A stretch of 20,332 bases of DNA, taken from assembly GCA_047623825.1 (NCBI GenBank), contig JBLHOS010000055.1, forward strand, positions 1-20,332, read 5' to 3'. Positions 1 to 7,411 of this stretch are shown here, in pieces. Within the stretch, counting starts at the first letter, position 1. Every line of letters starts with the position of its first letter. Made by a program: the position numbers and the translations under genes. Under the pieces are notes generated by a model, which saw only the letters and a list, made by a program, of their open reading frames with translations, did no database searches and had not been told where the DNA came from. The DNA is from JBLHOS01 sp047623825 (GTDB taxonomy: Bacteria; Pseudomonadota; Alphaproteobacteria; Rhodobacterales; Rhodobacteraceae).

Positions 1-82
1 GGAGGCGTACTTCCGAATGTCCCTCAGGACTGATCTTGCCAGGAACAGCGCAGATCGCCGAGGCTCAATGTGATGGTCCGGG

Positions 83-778
83 ATGGAACAAGTATGCAAA
101 GACAGACGGCAGGCCTTTGCAGACAAATGGAGGGTGACTGCGCCATTCCACATGACGGATATACTTGGAAATTATAAGAAGTTTGCTTGGCTGGGTAGAA
201 TCCCAGAAAAAAGCCGGCACAAGTTTTGGGGTGAATACAAAACGTTGCTTGCTACTATGCCTGCAATTGGCCTTTCTTGTATCATTGACCGCCCTGGCTA
301 TGTGGCAAGAGGTTACTTAATTGATAACCCGGACCGATGGCTTCTATGCCGCAGTGCATTTGATATCTCGGTGGAGAGAGCGACAAAAATTGCCCGAAAA
401 GACGGTCGCAAATTGAACGTTATTTTCGAGCAAGACGCCGGGATAAACCAGATAATTGTTGGGTATTTTGAGAGCCTGAAGCAAAACGGTCTTGGGTTCG
501 ACGAAGAGCGCTCAGACAAATATGGGCCGCTTACTCAAACTGAGTTTGCAGCGATTCTTTCCGGCATCGAATATAAGCCCAAGAGCAATTCTATGTTACA
601 GTTAGCATACTCATATCTTTATGCGATGGCTAGGCACCCCTACGACAAGAAGTTTGACGTGTATTGTAGGCTTAGAGACGCTCGCAAGACCGCGAACACA
701 TGTTTAGAGAACGACGACATCGCAAGTATGGGGATAAAACACTACTGTTTTGAGCAACGTATAGGAAAAAACAAATAA
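83..778 (+). CDS. DUF3800 domain-containing protein, probably frameshifted near its N-terminus
   Basis: The open frame gives 231 residues. The pattern is that of DUF3800 proteins (RNase H-like fold, role unsettled, often in accessory or defence-associated DNA). FHMTDI lies near residues 22-27, a strand VIFEQDAG near 114-121 is followed by a helix, and a C-terminal SMLQLAYSYLYAMARHP near 169-185 corresponds to the family's conserved QLAD-like helix. The usual N-terminal acidic strand is absent from this frame. Immediately upstream, another frame reads GWNKYAKTD and would join QAFADKW if one base were restored at about 107/108, so the annotated ATG (no good Shine-Dalgarno) may be an artefact of a one-base deletion. 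The gene is visibly richer in A+T than the housekeeping genes to its right and lies on the 3' side of a tRNA gene, which suggests acquired DNA. The family call rests on recalled patterns only. It could be inactive. Confidence 0.6.
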   Translation: MEQVCKDRRQAFADKWRVTAPFHMTDILGNYKKFAWLGRIPEKSRHKFWGEYKTLLATMPAIGLSCIIDRPGYVARGYLIDNPDRWLLCRSAFDISVERATKIARKDGRKLNVIFEQDAGINQIIVGYFESLKQNGLGFDEERSDKYGPLTQTEFAAILSGIEYKPKSNSMLQLAYSYLYAMARHPYDKKFDVYCRLRDARKTANTCLENDDIASMGIKHYCFEQRIGKNK

Positions 779-798
779 GCCGAGACAAATATCTCGGC
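779..798 (+). terminator. Stem-loop directly after the DUF3800 gene
   Basis: A perfect 7-bp inverted repeat (GCCGAGA, 6-nt loop, TCTCGGC) begins at the base after the TAA stop. On the plus strand it is not followed by a T-run. On the minus strand it is followed by an A+T-rich tract with T-runs (complement of 763-778). It could act as a weak bidirectional terminator or as an mRNA 3'-end stabiliser. Confidence 0.4.
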
Positions 799-1154
799 TG
801 ATAAGCGGTCCCCATACGGTGAACCTAACAGGCTAGGCCTAGACCGTGGGTATCACTGAAACGCGGCTTTGCAAGTAAATAAGTACTCAAATTGAATATT
901 TATCCACAGCACATCCCAGCTGTCACGAACACCCATCCAGCCCGAATCCCGCACTGCATGCCCTGCTTCCTGCGCCCTCTGGATAGCGCGCGCACCCGCT
1001 CTAGCCCATCCACCCATAGCGCATCGTCAACATCCCAACTCTTACGCTTATGATTTGAATAATAGCACTACCCATCCCAAAACAAATGGGAGCTTAAATG
1101 GGGGGCTGAATCAAGATTAAAGAAAAATAAAAACAAAGCTTTATAGGGCCTTGG
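799..1154. other. Gap between DUF3800 gene and tRNA-Ser; no convincing gene
   Basis: No supported gene. Positions 905-1050 are strikingly C-rich on the plus strand (G-rich on the minus) and are flanked by A+T-rich DNA. A minus-strand open stretch of about 55 codons ends at 900 but has no good start. Just beyond the tRNA 3' end (about 1110-1150) the minus strand reads AAAGCTTT followed by T-rich runs, which could serve as the tRNA terminator. A short 5-bp repeat (CCCAT...ATGGG) lies at 1071-1090. Confidence 0.4.
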
Positions 1155-1244
1155 TGGCAGAGACGAAGGGATTCGAACCCTCGAGACCCTTTCGGGTCTA
1201 CTCCCTTAGCAGGGGAGCGCCTTCGACCACTCGGCCACATCTCC
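1155..1244 (-). tRNA. tRNA-Ser(GCU)
   Basis: The minus strand folds as a class II tRNA. It has a GGAGATG acceptor 5' strand, a D-arm containing GCCGAGTGGT, and an anticodon stem CTCCC/GGGAG closing the loop CTGCTAA (anticodon GCT). A long variable arm (GACCC GAAA GGGTC) is typical of serine tRNAs, and the T-arm has loop TTCGAAT. The 3' strand CGTCTCT is followed by discriminator G and an encoded CCA, and G1-U72 is a wobble. It decodes AGC and AGU codons. The 3' side faces the A+T-rich DUF3800 region, a classic location for integrated elements. No direct repeat of the tRNA 3' end was spotted elsewhere in the window. Confidence 0.96.
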
Positions 1245-1268
1245 GCTGACCGGTCTAGCCCGTAACTC

Positions 1269-1297
1269 CTTAGAAATTCAACCGCTTTTTGTCACAA
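1269..1297 (-). promoter_or_regulatory. Candidate promoter of tRNA-Ser
   Basis: On the minus strand TTGTGA (1297-1292) is separated by 17 nt from TCTAAG (1274-1269). This would start transcription about 18 nt before the tRNA. An alternative pair, TTGAAT with TAGACC 18 nt later, starts closer to the tRNA. Both match the sigma-70 consensus only moderately. Confidence 0.3.
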
Positions 1298-1899
1298 ATT
1301 CTAATATGAGCTAACCCACTGATTTCAGACATCTTTGGGCATCCCTGACAAGCACTTAGGAAACATGGACGCCCCCCGCGTGCAAAACCTAGGCCTGATG
1401 TTTCGCAATTGCCCCAAATTCTGGGTGGCGCCATTGTGCGTATCACGACGGATCGACTTGATGGCGCTATGTGGCGGCTCGGTGAAGCAGTGCTTGCTCC
1501 GGTACTTTGCTATTTGCTTTGGTCATGGTCTATCAATTCCTGATCGCGGCGACAGGCTTGCCACGGTCACTATAGCAAGGAGCAGTGCCAGTGCGCATGT
1601 CCCAAATTCCAGAACCGTTTGTTTGGTATCAGCGGTGCGCGCAAACAGGCTGTGTTCGACATTGATGGGACGATTGATCCTAAAATATCTGATCACCTCG
1701 ATGGCGGATAGGCCGACAGCCTCATAATCATTGAGGTTTTGAGGGCAACAGGCCCTCAGCGTGGACCGACGACAATCACCCTCATCCGTCATACCAATAC
1801 CCGTGAAAAGGTCTTCCGGGTCATATCACCAAAGGAGGGCGCACTGTTGTCGAGGACGAAAGAGGCCTAGACAAGATCGGCCAGTTCGTCAAAAGCCGC
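1298..1899. other. About 600 bases with no convincing gene
   Basis: Open frames exist on both strands (plus 1335-1727, minus 1523-1792), but neither has a Shine-Dalgarno, a recognisable domain or coding-like composition, and they overlap each other. In a third frame (plus strand, about 1637-1870) two adjacent stretches ending in KISDHLDGG and running through IEVLRATGPQRG to ISPKEGALL are separated by one in-frame stop. This may be a decayed gene, but I cannot name a family. No clear terminator for ychF is visible here. Confidence 0.35.
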
Positions 1900-2997
1900 T
1901 TAGCTGCTGAACAAGAAATGCAGCACGTCGCCGTCTTTTACGGTGTAGCTTTTGCCCTCTACCCGCATCTTACCAGCTTCTTTGGCACCGGATTCACCAC
2001 GCAGCGTCACATAGTCATCGTAGGCGATGGTTTCGGCGCGAATAAATCCACGCTCAAAATCACCGTGGATGACGCCTGCGGCTTGCGGGGCCAATGTCCC
2101 CTCTTTTATGGTCCAGGCGCGTGCCTCTTTTGGGCCAACAGTAAAATACGTTTCCAGCTTCAACAGGGCATAGCCCGCGCGAATTAGACGGTCTAACCCG
2201 GCTTCGGCCAGACCCATCTCTTCTAGGAACATCGCGGCCTCATCGGCCTCAAGCTGGCTGATTTCTTCCTCGATTTGGGCGGAAATAACCACACACGCAG
2301 CGCCTTGGGCCGCCGCCATTTCGGCGACTTTGTCCGAAAACGCATTACCCTCGGCCGAACTTGCCTCATCCACATTACACACAAACAAGATCGGCTTGCT
2401 TGTCAGCAGCTGCATCATATTCCAGGCTTTGCGGTCGTCAGCGTCAATCTCAACCGTTCGCGCTGGTTTGCCTTCTTCAAGTGCCGCCAGCGCCGCACGC
2501 ATCAGGCGTTCTTGTTGAACCGCCTCTTTGTCACCGCCCCGCACCTTGCGCACAATGTTTTGCAGCCGCTTTTCGATGCTCTCCATATCGGACAGCATCA
2601 GCTCCGTCTCGATTGTCTCTGCATCTGCGATCGGATCAACGCGGCCCTCAACATGAGTGATGTCGCCATCTTCAAAGCAGCGTAGCACATGGGCGATGGC
2701 ATCAACTTCACGGATGTTGGCCAAAAACTGATTGCCCAGCCCTTCGCCTTTGCTGGCGCCTTTGACCAGACCGGCGATATCGACAAAGGTCATGCGCGTC
2801 GGAATGATCTGTTTGCTGGTGGCAATGCTTGCCAATGTTTCCAACCGAGCGTCGGGAACGGCAACTTCGCCCACGTTAGGCTCAATTGTGCAAAATGGGA
2901 AATTCGCGGCTTGCGCTGCGGCGGTTCGCGTCAAAGCGTTAAACAATGTTGATTTGCCAACATTCGGCAGACCCACAATTCCCATCTTGAAACCCAT
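1900..2997 (-). CDS. ychF: YchF/Obg-family redox-regulated ATPase
   Basis: YchF is a ribosome-associated P-loop ATPase of the Obg/TRAFAC class, linked to stress responses and translation fidelity. The 365 residues match the usual 363-365. The G1 P-loop GLPNVGKST is at residues 9-17, the switch/G3 motif DIAGLVKGASKGEGLGNQFL follows, and the G4 position reads NVDE. NVDE is the family's non-canonical NxxE form that favours ATP over GTP. The protein ends in a TGS domain with HGDFERGFIRAE and a C-terminal KDGDVLHF. The start at 2997 is chosen because AGGGG lies 7 nt upstream and the protein then begins MGFKMGIVGLPN. The frame stays open far upstream through trpA on the other strand, but that extension is spurious. 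It diverges from trpA. Confidence 0.96.
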   Translation of the reverse strand: MGFKMGIVGLPNVGKSTLFNALTRTAAAQAANFPFCTIEPNVGEVAVPDARLETLASIATSKQIIPTRMTFVDIAGLVKGASKGEGLGNQFLANIREVDAIAHVLRCFEDGDITHVEGRVDPIADAETIETELMLSDMESIEKRLQNIVRKVRGGDKEAVQQERLMRAALAALEEGKPARTVEIDADDRKAWNMMQLLTSKPILFVCNVDEASSAEGNAFSDKVAEMAAAQGAACVVISAQIEEEISQLEADEAAMFLEEMGLAEAGLDRLIRAGYALLKLETYFTVGPKEARAWTIKEGTLAPQAAGVIHGDFERGFIRAETIAYDDYVTLRGESGAKEAGKMRVEGKSYTVKDGDVLHFLFSS

Positions 2998-3032
2998 GTC
3001 GTACCCCTTGCGCATATCGAGAAAGTCGAACG

Positions 3033-3062
3033 CATGTAGGTCGCGCAGGCCCGTACAGTCAA
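3033..3062 (-). promoter_or_regulatory. Candidate ychF promoter
   Basis: The minus strand has TTGACT (3062-3057) and, 18 nt on, TACATG (3038-3033). This would give a leader of about 30 nt before the ychF ATG. The -35 is good and the -10 weak. Confidence 0.3.
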
Positions 3063-3126
3063 GGCAGGCATTGATTTTCCCTGCCCGCTGACGCACACCA
3101 TCCAAGCTATTGCCTTGAGGGATCTT

Positions 3127-3918
3127 ATGACACGTATCGATGACACATTCGCGCGGCTGAAATCCGAAGGTCGCAAAGCCTTTGTTAGCTATGTTATGGC
3201 CGGCGACCCCGATTACGAAACTTCGCTGCAGATCGTCAAAGGCCTGCCCGGCTCTGGTGTTGATATTATTGAACTTGGATTGCCCTTTACTGACCCGATG
3301 GCGGACGGTGAAACGATTCAGTTGGCCGGTCAGCGCGCCCTTGCCGGTGGGCAGACCTTGGAGAAGACCCTCCAGATCGCCCGGGAGCTGCGCAAGACCG
3401 ACAACACCACCCCGATTGTGTTGATGGGGTACTACAACCCGATCTATTCGCACGGTGTTGACCCGTTTCTGGTCGACGCCAAGGCGGCTGGGATCGATGG
3501 CTTGATTATCGTTGATCTGCCGCCTGAAGAAGACTCAGAACTGTGTATCCCTGCACAAGCAGCTGGCCTGAATTTCATTCGTCTGGCGACGCCCACAACA
3601 GATGACAAACGCTTGCCAAAGGTTCTGCAAAACACCAGTGGTTTTGTGTATTACGTCTCAATCACCGGGATCACAGGCGCGGCCGCGGCCAAGGCCAGCG
3701 ATGTCGCACCTGAAGTGGCTCGGATTAAGGCCAAGACGGATCTGCCGGTTATCGTTGGATTTGGCATCAGAACGCCAGAGGCATCGCAGTCGATTGCGGG
3801 TGTTGCGGACGGTGCCGTTGTCGGTTCAGCGATCGTGTCTGAGATTGCGGCAGGCAAATCGGTCGCTGAAGTCTTGAGCTTTGTGAAGTCGCTGGCGGAC
3901 GGCGCGCACCGCGCATAA
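3127..3918 (+). CDS. trpA: Tryptophan synthase alpha subunit
   Basis: TrpA cleaves indole-3-glycerol phosphate to indole and glyceraldehyde-3-phosphate in the alpha2beta2 tryptophan synthase, channelling indole to TrpB. With the start at 3127 the protein has 263 residues, and the two catalytic acids fall at canonical numbers: Glu49 in IIELG and Asp60 in PMADG. The flexible loop VDLPPEED and the phosphate-binding GFGIRTPE are also present. The start follows GAGG by 6 nt. An in-frame TTG at 3115 is less likely because it precedes that Shine-Dalgarno. It is a lone gene here, divergent from ychF, while trpF and trpB lie about 6 kb away in another transcription unit. Confidence 0.97.
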   Translation: MTRIDDTFARLKSEGRKAFVSYVMAGDPDYETSLQIVKGLPGSGVDIIELGLPFTDPMADGETIQLAGQRALAGGQTLEKTLQIARELRKTDNTTPIVLMGYYNPIYSHGVDPFLVDAKAAGIDGLIIVDLPPEEDSELCIPAQAAGLNFIRLATPTTDDKRLPKVLQNTSGFVYYVSITGITGAAAAKASDVAPEVARIKAKTDLPVIVGFGIRTPEASQSIAGVADGAVVGSAIVSEIAAGKSVAEVLSFVKSLADGAHRA

Positions 3919-3932
3919 CGTTCCGTGCGCGC
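3902..3932 (+). terminator. GC-rich hairpin across the trpA stop codon
   Basis: Perfect 8-bp arms GCGCGCAC and GTGCGCGC flank a 15-nt loop that contains the trpA stop. No T-run follows, so intrinsic termination is uncertain. It may only slow 3' decay. Confidence 0.3.
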
Positions 3933-4059
3933 TTCCGCGGGTCGTTCCCACCTCCAGCTTATCGAAGGGGTCGCTGGGCGGTTCTTGTCGTGTGGGGAAC
4001 AACATATCCAGAGGCATTGGTGACGGCCGAGATTACGTCACGACCGCTAATCGCAAGGG

Positions 4060-4074
4060 TGTCGCGTCGCGACA
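4060..4074. promoter_or_regulatory. Palindrome 1 upstream of lldD
   Basis: TGTCGCG-T-CGCGACA: perfect 7-bp arms around one central base, 106 nt before the lldD start. Its size and symmetry fit a dimeric repressor operator. No regulator gene adjoins it, so the cognate protein is unknown. Confidence 0.4.
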
Positions 4075-4090
4075 GGACCTTATTGGTTCC

Positions 4091-4107
4091 TCCATCGATA
4101 CGATGGA
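4091..4107. promoter_or_regulatory. Palindrome 2 upstream of lldD
   Basis: TCCATCG-ATA-CGATGGA: perfect 7-bp arms with a 3-nt centre, 32 bp centre to centre from palindrome 1. Candidate operator; its sequence is unrelated to the other two repeats. Confidence 0.4.
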
Positions 4108-4136
4108 TAATCTGCCTTATTGCGTGAGACGTCGCC

Positions 4137-4161
4137 CATTGGTAACAATCCTTTACCAATG
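4137..4161. promoter_or_regulatory. Inverted repeat 3, just before the lldD ribosome-binding site
   Basis: CATTGGTAA, 7-nt spacer, TTACCAATG: perfect 9-bp arms ending 6 nt before the Shine-Dalgarno AAAGGA. The half-sites contain TGGT and ACCA, as in operators of FadR-type GntR regulators such as LldR/PdhR (TGGT-N3-ACCA), but here the spacing is N11. It could be a DNA operator or an mRNA hairpin that affects lldD translation. Confidence 0.45.
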
Positions 4162-4179
4162 CCCGTCAAAGGACAAGCT

Positions 4180-5343
4180 ATGCCTGTGATTACAGAGATT
4201 GAGGACCTCCGCCGCCTGCATGAACGCCGCGCGCCGCGCATGTTCTATGATTATGCCGAATCCGGCAGCTGGACGGAACAGACATTCCGCGAAAATTCAT
4301 CGGATTTTGATCAGATCAGACTGCGCCAGCGGGTCGCAGTAGATATGGCGGGCCGCTCAACTGCTGGTCGGATGATCGGCGAAGATGTCTCTATGCCGGT
4401 CGCGCTGGCCCCTGTTGGCATGACCGGCATGCAACATAGCGACGGAGAAATTCTGGCCGCCAAAGCCGCGGAGCGTTTTGGCGTGCCCTACACGTTGTCC
4501 ACGATGTCGATCTGCTCAATCGAGGATGTGGCCGCCCATACCTCCAAACCGTTCTGGTTTCAGGTCTACACGCTGAAAGATGATGATTTCATGCGCCGGC
4601 TGTTTGAGCGCGCGCATGCTGCCAACTGCTCGGCGATTGTCATCACCGTTGACCTGCAGATTATGGGTCAGCGTCACAAGGACCTGAAAAATGGGCTGTC
4701 TGCGCCGCCCAAATTGACACCGAAATCCGTCCTGAACATGATGACGAAAATCCCGTGGGGCCTGAAAATGCTGGGCACCAAGCGTCGGTTCTTTGGCAAC
4801 ATCGTGGGCCATGCGGCGGGCGTCACCGATCCGTCGTCTTTATCGTCCTGGATCGCTGAGGCCTTTGATCCCTCACTGAACTGGGACCGGATTGCCCAGT
4901 TTCGCAAGATGTGGGGCGGCAAGGTTATCATTAAGGGGATCTTAGACGCCGAAGACGCCAAGATGGCTTTGAAGGTCGGGGCTGATGCAATCATCGTCTC
5001 CAACCATGGTGGTCGGCAGCTTGATGGCGCGCTCAGCTCAATCAGGTCACTACCGTCTATCTTGGAGGCCGTTGGTGACAAGATTGAGGTGCATCTTGAT
5101 AGCGGCATCCGCTCTGGTCAGGACGTTCTAAAGGCGCTCGCGATGGGTGCGACCGGCACCTATATTGGGCGCGCTTATGTAAACGGTCTGGGTGCCATGG
5201 GCGAGGCGGGCGTGACCAAGGCGCTAGAGATCATCCACACGGAACTGGACACGACAATGGCCTTGTGTGGTGAGCGCGATGTGAAAAACCTTGGCCAGCA
5301 CAATCTTTTGGTGCCCAAGGCGTTCTACGGGGATTGGGCATAA
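4180..5343 (+). CDS. lldD: FMN-dependent L-lactate dehydrogenase (alpha-hydroxy-acid dehydrogenase family)
   Basis: This family oxidises L-lactate to pyruvate with FMN, passing electrons to the respiratory quinone pool at the inner face of the membrane. The 387 residues match LldD. The active-site tyrosine region FYDYAESGSW is near residues 22-31. PVALAPVGMTGM, FQVYTLKD, VITVDLQIMGQRHKD and the FMN-contacting lysine in VIIKGI follow. The catalytic His and substrate-binding Arg are in SNHGGRQLDG, and the FMN phosphate loop is DSGIRSGQD...IGRAY. The start at 4180 is chosen for AAAGGA 6 nt upstream; an in-frame ATG at 4159 precedes that site. Three inverted repeats lie upstream. The 3' end overlaps the convergent transporter gene by 19 bp. 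Another 2-hydroxyacid such as glycolate cannot be excluded as substrate. Confidence 0.9.
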   Translation: MPVITEIEDLRRLHERRAPRMFYDYAESGSWTEQTFRENSSDFDQIRLRQRVAVDMAGRSTAGRMIGEDVSMPVALAPVGMTGMQHSDGEILAAKAAERFGVPYTLSTMSICSIEDVAAHTSKPFWFQVYTLKDDDFMRRLFERAHAANCSAIVITVDLQIMGQRHKDLKNGLSAPPKLTPKSVLNMMTKIPWGLKMLGTKRRFFGNIVGHAAGVTDPSSLSSWIAEAFDPSLNWDRIAQFRKMWGGKVIIKGILDAEDAKMALKVGADAIIVSNHGGRQLDGALSSIRSLPSILEAVGDKIEVHLDSGIRSGQDVLKALAMGATGTYIGRAYVNGLGAMGEAGVTKALEIIHTELDTTMALCGERDVKNLGQHNLLVPKAFYGDWA

Positions 5344-6479
5344 CGGGCCTGCCGCGTCTGTAGCATTAAGCCAAGCAGCGGCGCGATCAACGCCAGAACA
5401 CCCACAACTGCGAAGGCCACACGCAAACCATATGCGTCAGATACCTGCCCCATCACGGCGGGCGCCAAAAGGAATGCGGCAAAACCGATGACGTTGACGC
5501 GTGCAACGGCGGTTGTGCGGTGCGCAGGCGGCACCAGCCGACCCACCAGTGCCAGCGCCATTGGCCCAACAACAGATACGCCCAGACCCATGATGCCAAA
5601 ACCCAGATAGGCCGTGGGCGGCGCACCCGCGAATGCCGCCGTCATGGCGCCAATGCACGCCATCGCGGCGCCCAGTGTGATGATCGTGATATCCTGAAAT
5701 CTACCCGCGATCGCCTGACCCGAGAACCGGCCTGCCGCCATTGTAAGCCCCAGGATCGCCGGGCCGAACGCCCCTTCGGCCGCGCGCCCGCCAAGTGTGC
5801 GTTCAATGTGTAGGGCGGACCAGCTCTCCACCACCGCCTCGACAAAAAAGGCCAGCAATACGATGCCGCCACACAGCAGGATGATCGCCCATGGCAGATG
5901 AAGCAGGCGCCGTTCCGCCTCGCAGAACGGCGTAGGCTCAATTCGCATCCGCAGGCTTAGCAGGCACACCAGAAACGCGAGGATGGTGAAGATTGTCGCC
6001 GGTGAAAACCCCGCCTCACGGCCAAACCCGGTGGCGATCGCACTTAGCGCGTAGGCCAGCGAAAACATCGCATGATTGGCATTCATCAAAGATCGATTAT
6101 GACGTGCCTCCAGCTCGGACACGCGCGCGTTGGAGACAATATCAAGCAGGCCAGAGCTAAGGCCTAATAGAACCATCGCCAGCAAAAACGATATGGGCGT
6201 TGTGGCAAAACCCGGCGCCAAATATGTAGCGGCCACAAAAACCGCCGTAATCGGCAGCGACTGGGCGCCCAAGCGGTGGTCCAGCATCGGGGCCAGCCAA
6301 AGGGTTGCTAATAGCCCGATTGGACCGCCCAACAGCAACATTCCGAACAGCGCGTCATCGGCCCCGATCTGCGCCTTTAGAACCGGCACTTGGGCCGCAA
6401 AACTACCCCAAAGTAAACCCATCGCCACAAATCCAAGCAGCGCGCGATGAGACAAACGAAGGGCAGAAATGACTGACAT
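5325..6479 (-). CDS. MFS transporter (YbjJ-like)
   Basis: A 384-residue, almost wholly hydrophobic protein with about 11-12 membrane segments in two halves, as in the major facilitator superfamily. Visible marks are the N-terminal helix ending LLWGSFAAQVP, a short loop APMLDHRLGAQ in the place of the MFS motif A loop, and a central loop near residue 180 (MRIEPTPFCEAERR). The second half begins AIILLCGGIVLLAFFVEAVVESW, resembling the E. coli YbjJ group of uncharacterised or sugar-related carriers. The substrate is unknown. The start at 6479 has no strong Shine-Dalgarno. It converges on lldD, overlapping its last 19 bp, so there is no room for a separate terminator. A link to lactate transport is only a guess. 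Confidence 0.85.
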   Translation of the reverse strand: MSVISALRLSHRALLGFVAMGLLWGSFAAQVPVLKAQIGADDALFGMLLLGGPIGLLATLWLAPMLDHRLGAQSLPITAVFVAATYLAPGFATTPISFLLAMVLLGLSSGLLDIVSNARVSELEARHNRSLMNANHAMFSLAYALSAIATGFGREAGFSPATIFTILAFLVCLLSLRMRIEPTPFCEAERRLLHLPWAIILLCGGIVLLAFFVEAVVESWSALHIERTLGGRAAEGAFGPAILGLTMAAGRFSGQAIAGRFQDITIITLGAAMACIGAMTAAFAGAPPTAYLGFGIMGLGVSVVGPMALALVGRLVPPAHRTTAVARVNVIGFAAFLLAPAVMGQVSDAYGLRVAFAVVGVLALIAPLLGLMLQTRQARYAQSP

Positions 6480-6531
6480 CGTGAGCGATTGCCACGGGCG
6501 CTGCCGTTACACAAGCCGTCGAATGTGAGAA

Positions 6532-6565
6532 TTGACTTTTCAAATCGACCTATCTGGCCTATACG
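6532..6565 (+). promoter_or_regulatory. Possible rplY promoter elements
   Basis: TTGACT at 6532-6537 and TATACG at 6560-6565 resemble sigma-70 boxes, but the 22-nt spacing is too long for a standard promoter. One of the two boxes may be a coincidence. Confidence 0.25.
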
Positions 6566-6627
6566 CGCGCCTTCACGCGGCCCGACACCCTTGGAGGCAG
6601 CCGCCTTTTTATATATGGAGAATTGCA

Positions 6628-7248
6628 ATGGCTGGAGAGATTCCTGATCTCGTAGCTGAGCCACGGATGGGGACAGGCAAGGGGGCCGCTCGTCAAGCAC
6701 GCCGTAATGGCCTGGTGCCCGGTATCGTTTATGGTGGTGGGGCTGACCCGCTAGCGATCCAAATCCCGTTCAACGTTCTGCTAAAGCGTCTGCGCGCAGG
6801 CCGCTTCTTGTCGACCCTGTTCAACATGCAGGTCGAAGGGCAAGAAGACGTTCGCGTTATCTGCCGGAGCGTACAGCGTGACGTGATCAAAGACCTGCCG
6901 ACCCATGTCGACTTTATGCGTCTGCGCCGGACAAGCCGGATCAACCTGTTTATTCCAGTTGAGTTCATCAACGAAGAAGAGTGCACAGGCATCAAGCGCG
7001 GTGGTTCTTTGACTGTTGTTCGCCCTGAGGTTGAACTGATGGTGACTGCGGGCGACATCCCAGAGAAGCTGACTGTTGATCTGGCCGGTCTGCCTATGGG
7101 CGAGACCATCACGATTAGTGCGGTCACGCTTCCAGAAGGCGCGCGTCCGATCATCGACCGTGACTTTGTGATTGCCAACATCACAGCGCCTGCCGGTATC
7201 ACCGCCAATGAAGAAGACGAAGAAGTCGAAGAGGCTGCAGAAGAGTAA
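6628..7248 (+). CDS. rplY: 50S ribosomal protein L25/general stress protein Ctc
   Basis: L25 binds 5S rRNA in the large ribosomal subunit. This is the long Ctc form, 206 residues with two domains. The N-terminal L25 fold holds the conserved GTGKGAARQARRNGLVPGIVYGG (about residues 11-33) and DLPTHVDFMRL. The C-terminal TL5-type beta domain begins at about residue 100 and ends in a strongly acidic tail rich in Glu. The start at 6628 follows GGAG by 7 nt and gives MAGEIPDL. The frame is open upstream to 6532, but that would run through the putative promoter. A strong terminator lies 24 nt after the stop, so the gene is probably monocistronic. Confidence 0.96.
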   Translation: MAGEIPDLVAEPRMGTGKGAARQARRNGLVPGIVYGGGADPLAIQIPFNVLLKRLRAGRFLSTLFNMQVEGQEDVRVICRSVQRDVIKDLPTHVDFMRLRRTSRINLFIPVEFINEEECTGIKRGGSLTVVRPEVELMVTAGDIPEKLTVDLAGLPMGETITISAVTLPEGARPIIDRDFVIANITAPAGITANEEDEEVEEAAEE

Positions 7249-7271
7249 GATCTTTCTGCAGACCCAAGATA

Positions 7272-7299
7272 AAAACGCAGGCCTTTGGGCCTGCGTTTT
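7272..7299 (+). terminator. Rho-independent terminator of rplY
   Basis: A 12-bp stem, with arms AAAACGCAGGCC and GGCCTGCGTTTT and a TTTG loop. The 3' arm supplies the T-run. The A-run on the other side makes it potentially bidirectional. Confidence 0.9.
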
Positions 7300-7351
7300 G
7301 CGTTTGGTGGTTTGAATAAACGCCTGATCGTCGGGCGGTCCCTGTGGCGAA

Positions 7352-7380
7352 TTGAATGCTGCCCGTTGCAGCCCTATACT
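7352..7380 (+). promoter_or_regulatory. Sigma-70-type promoter of pth
   Basis: TTGAAT (7352-7357), 17-nt spacer, TATACT (7375-7380). Transcription would start near 7387, leaving a leader of about 25 nt with GAGG and AAGG before the pth ATG. It lies after the rplY terminator, as expected for a new transcription unit. Confidence 0.65.
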
Positions 7381-7411
7381 GTATGCTGAACCGGGATGTT
7401 GAGGCCAAGGT

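Noticed and set aside
900..1067. Minus-strand open stretch of about 55 codons (DVDDALWVDGLERVRALSRG)
   Set aside because: No start codon with a ribosome-binding site, no known family, and composition explained by the G-rich strand.
1335..1792. Overlapping 130- and 89-codon open frames on opposite strands
   Set aside because: No domain, Shine-Dalgarno or coding-like pattern; each could be chance in this composition.
3000..3453. Minus-strand extension of the ychF frame by about 150 residues
   Set aside because: It runs antisense through trpA. The YchF family begins at MGFKMGIVG and a good Shine-Dalgarno precedes 2997.
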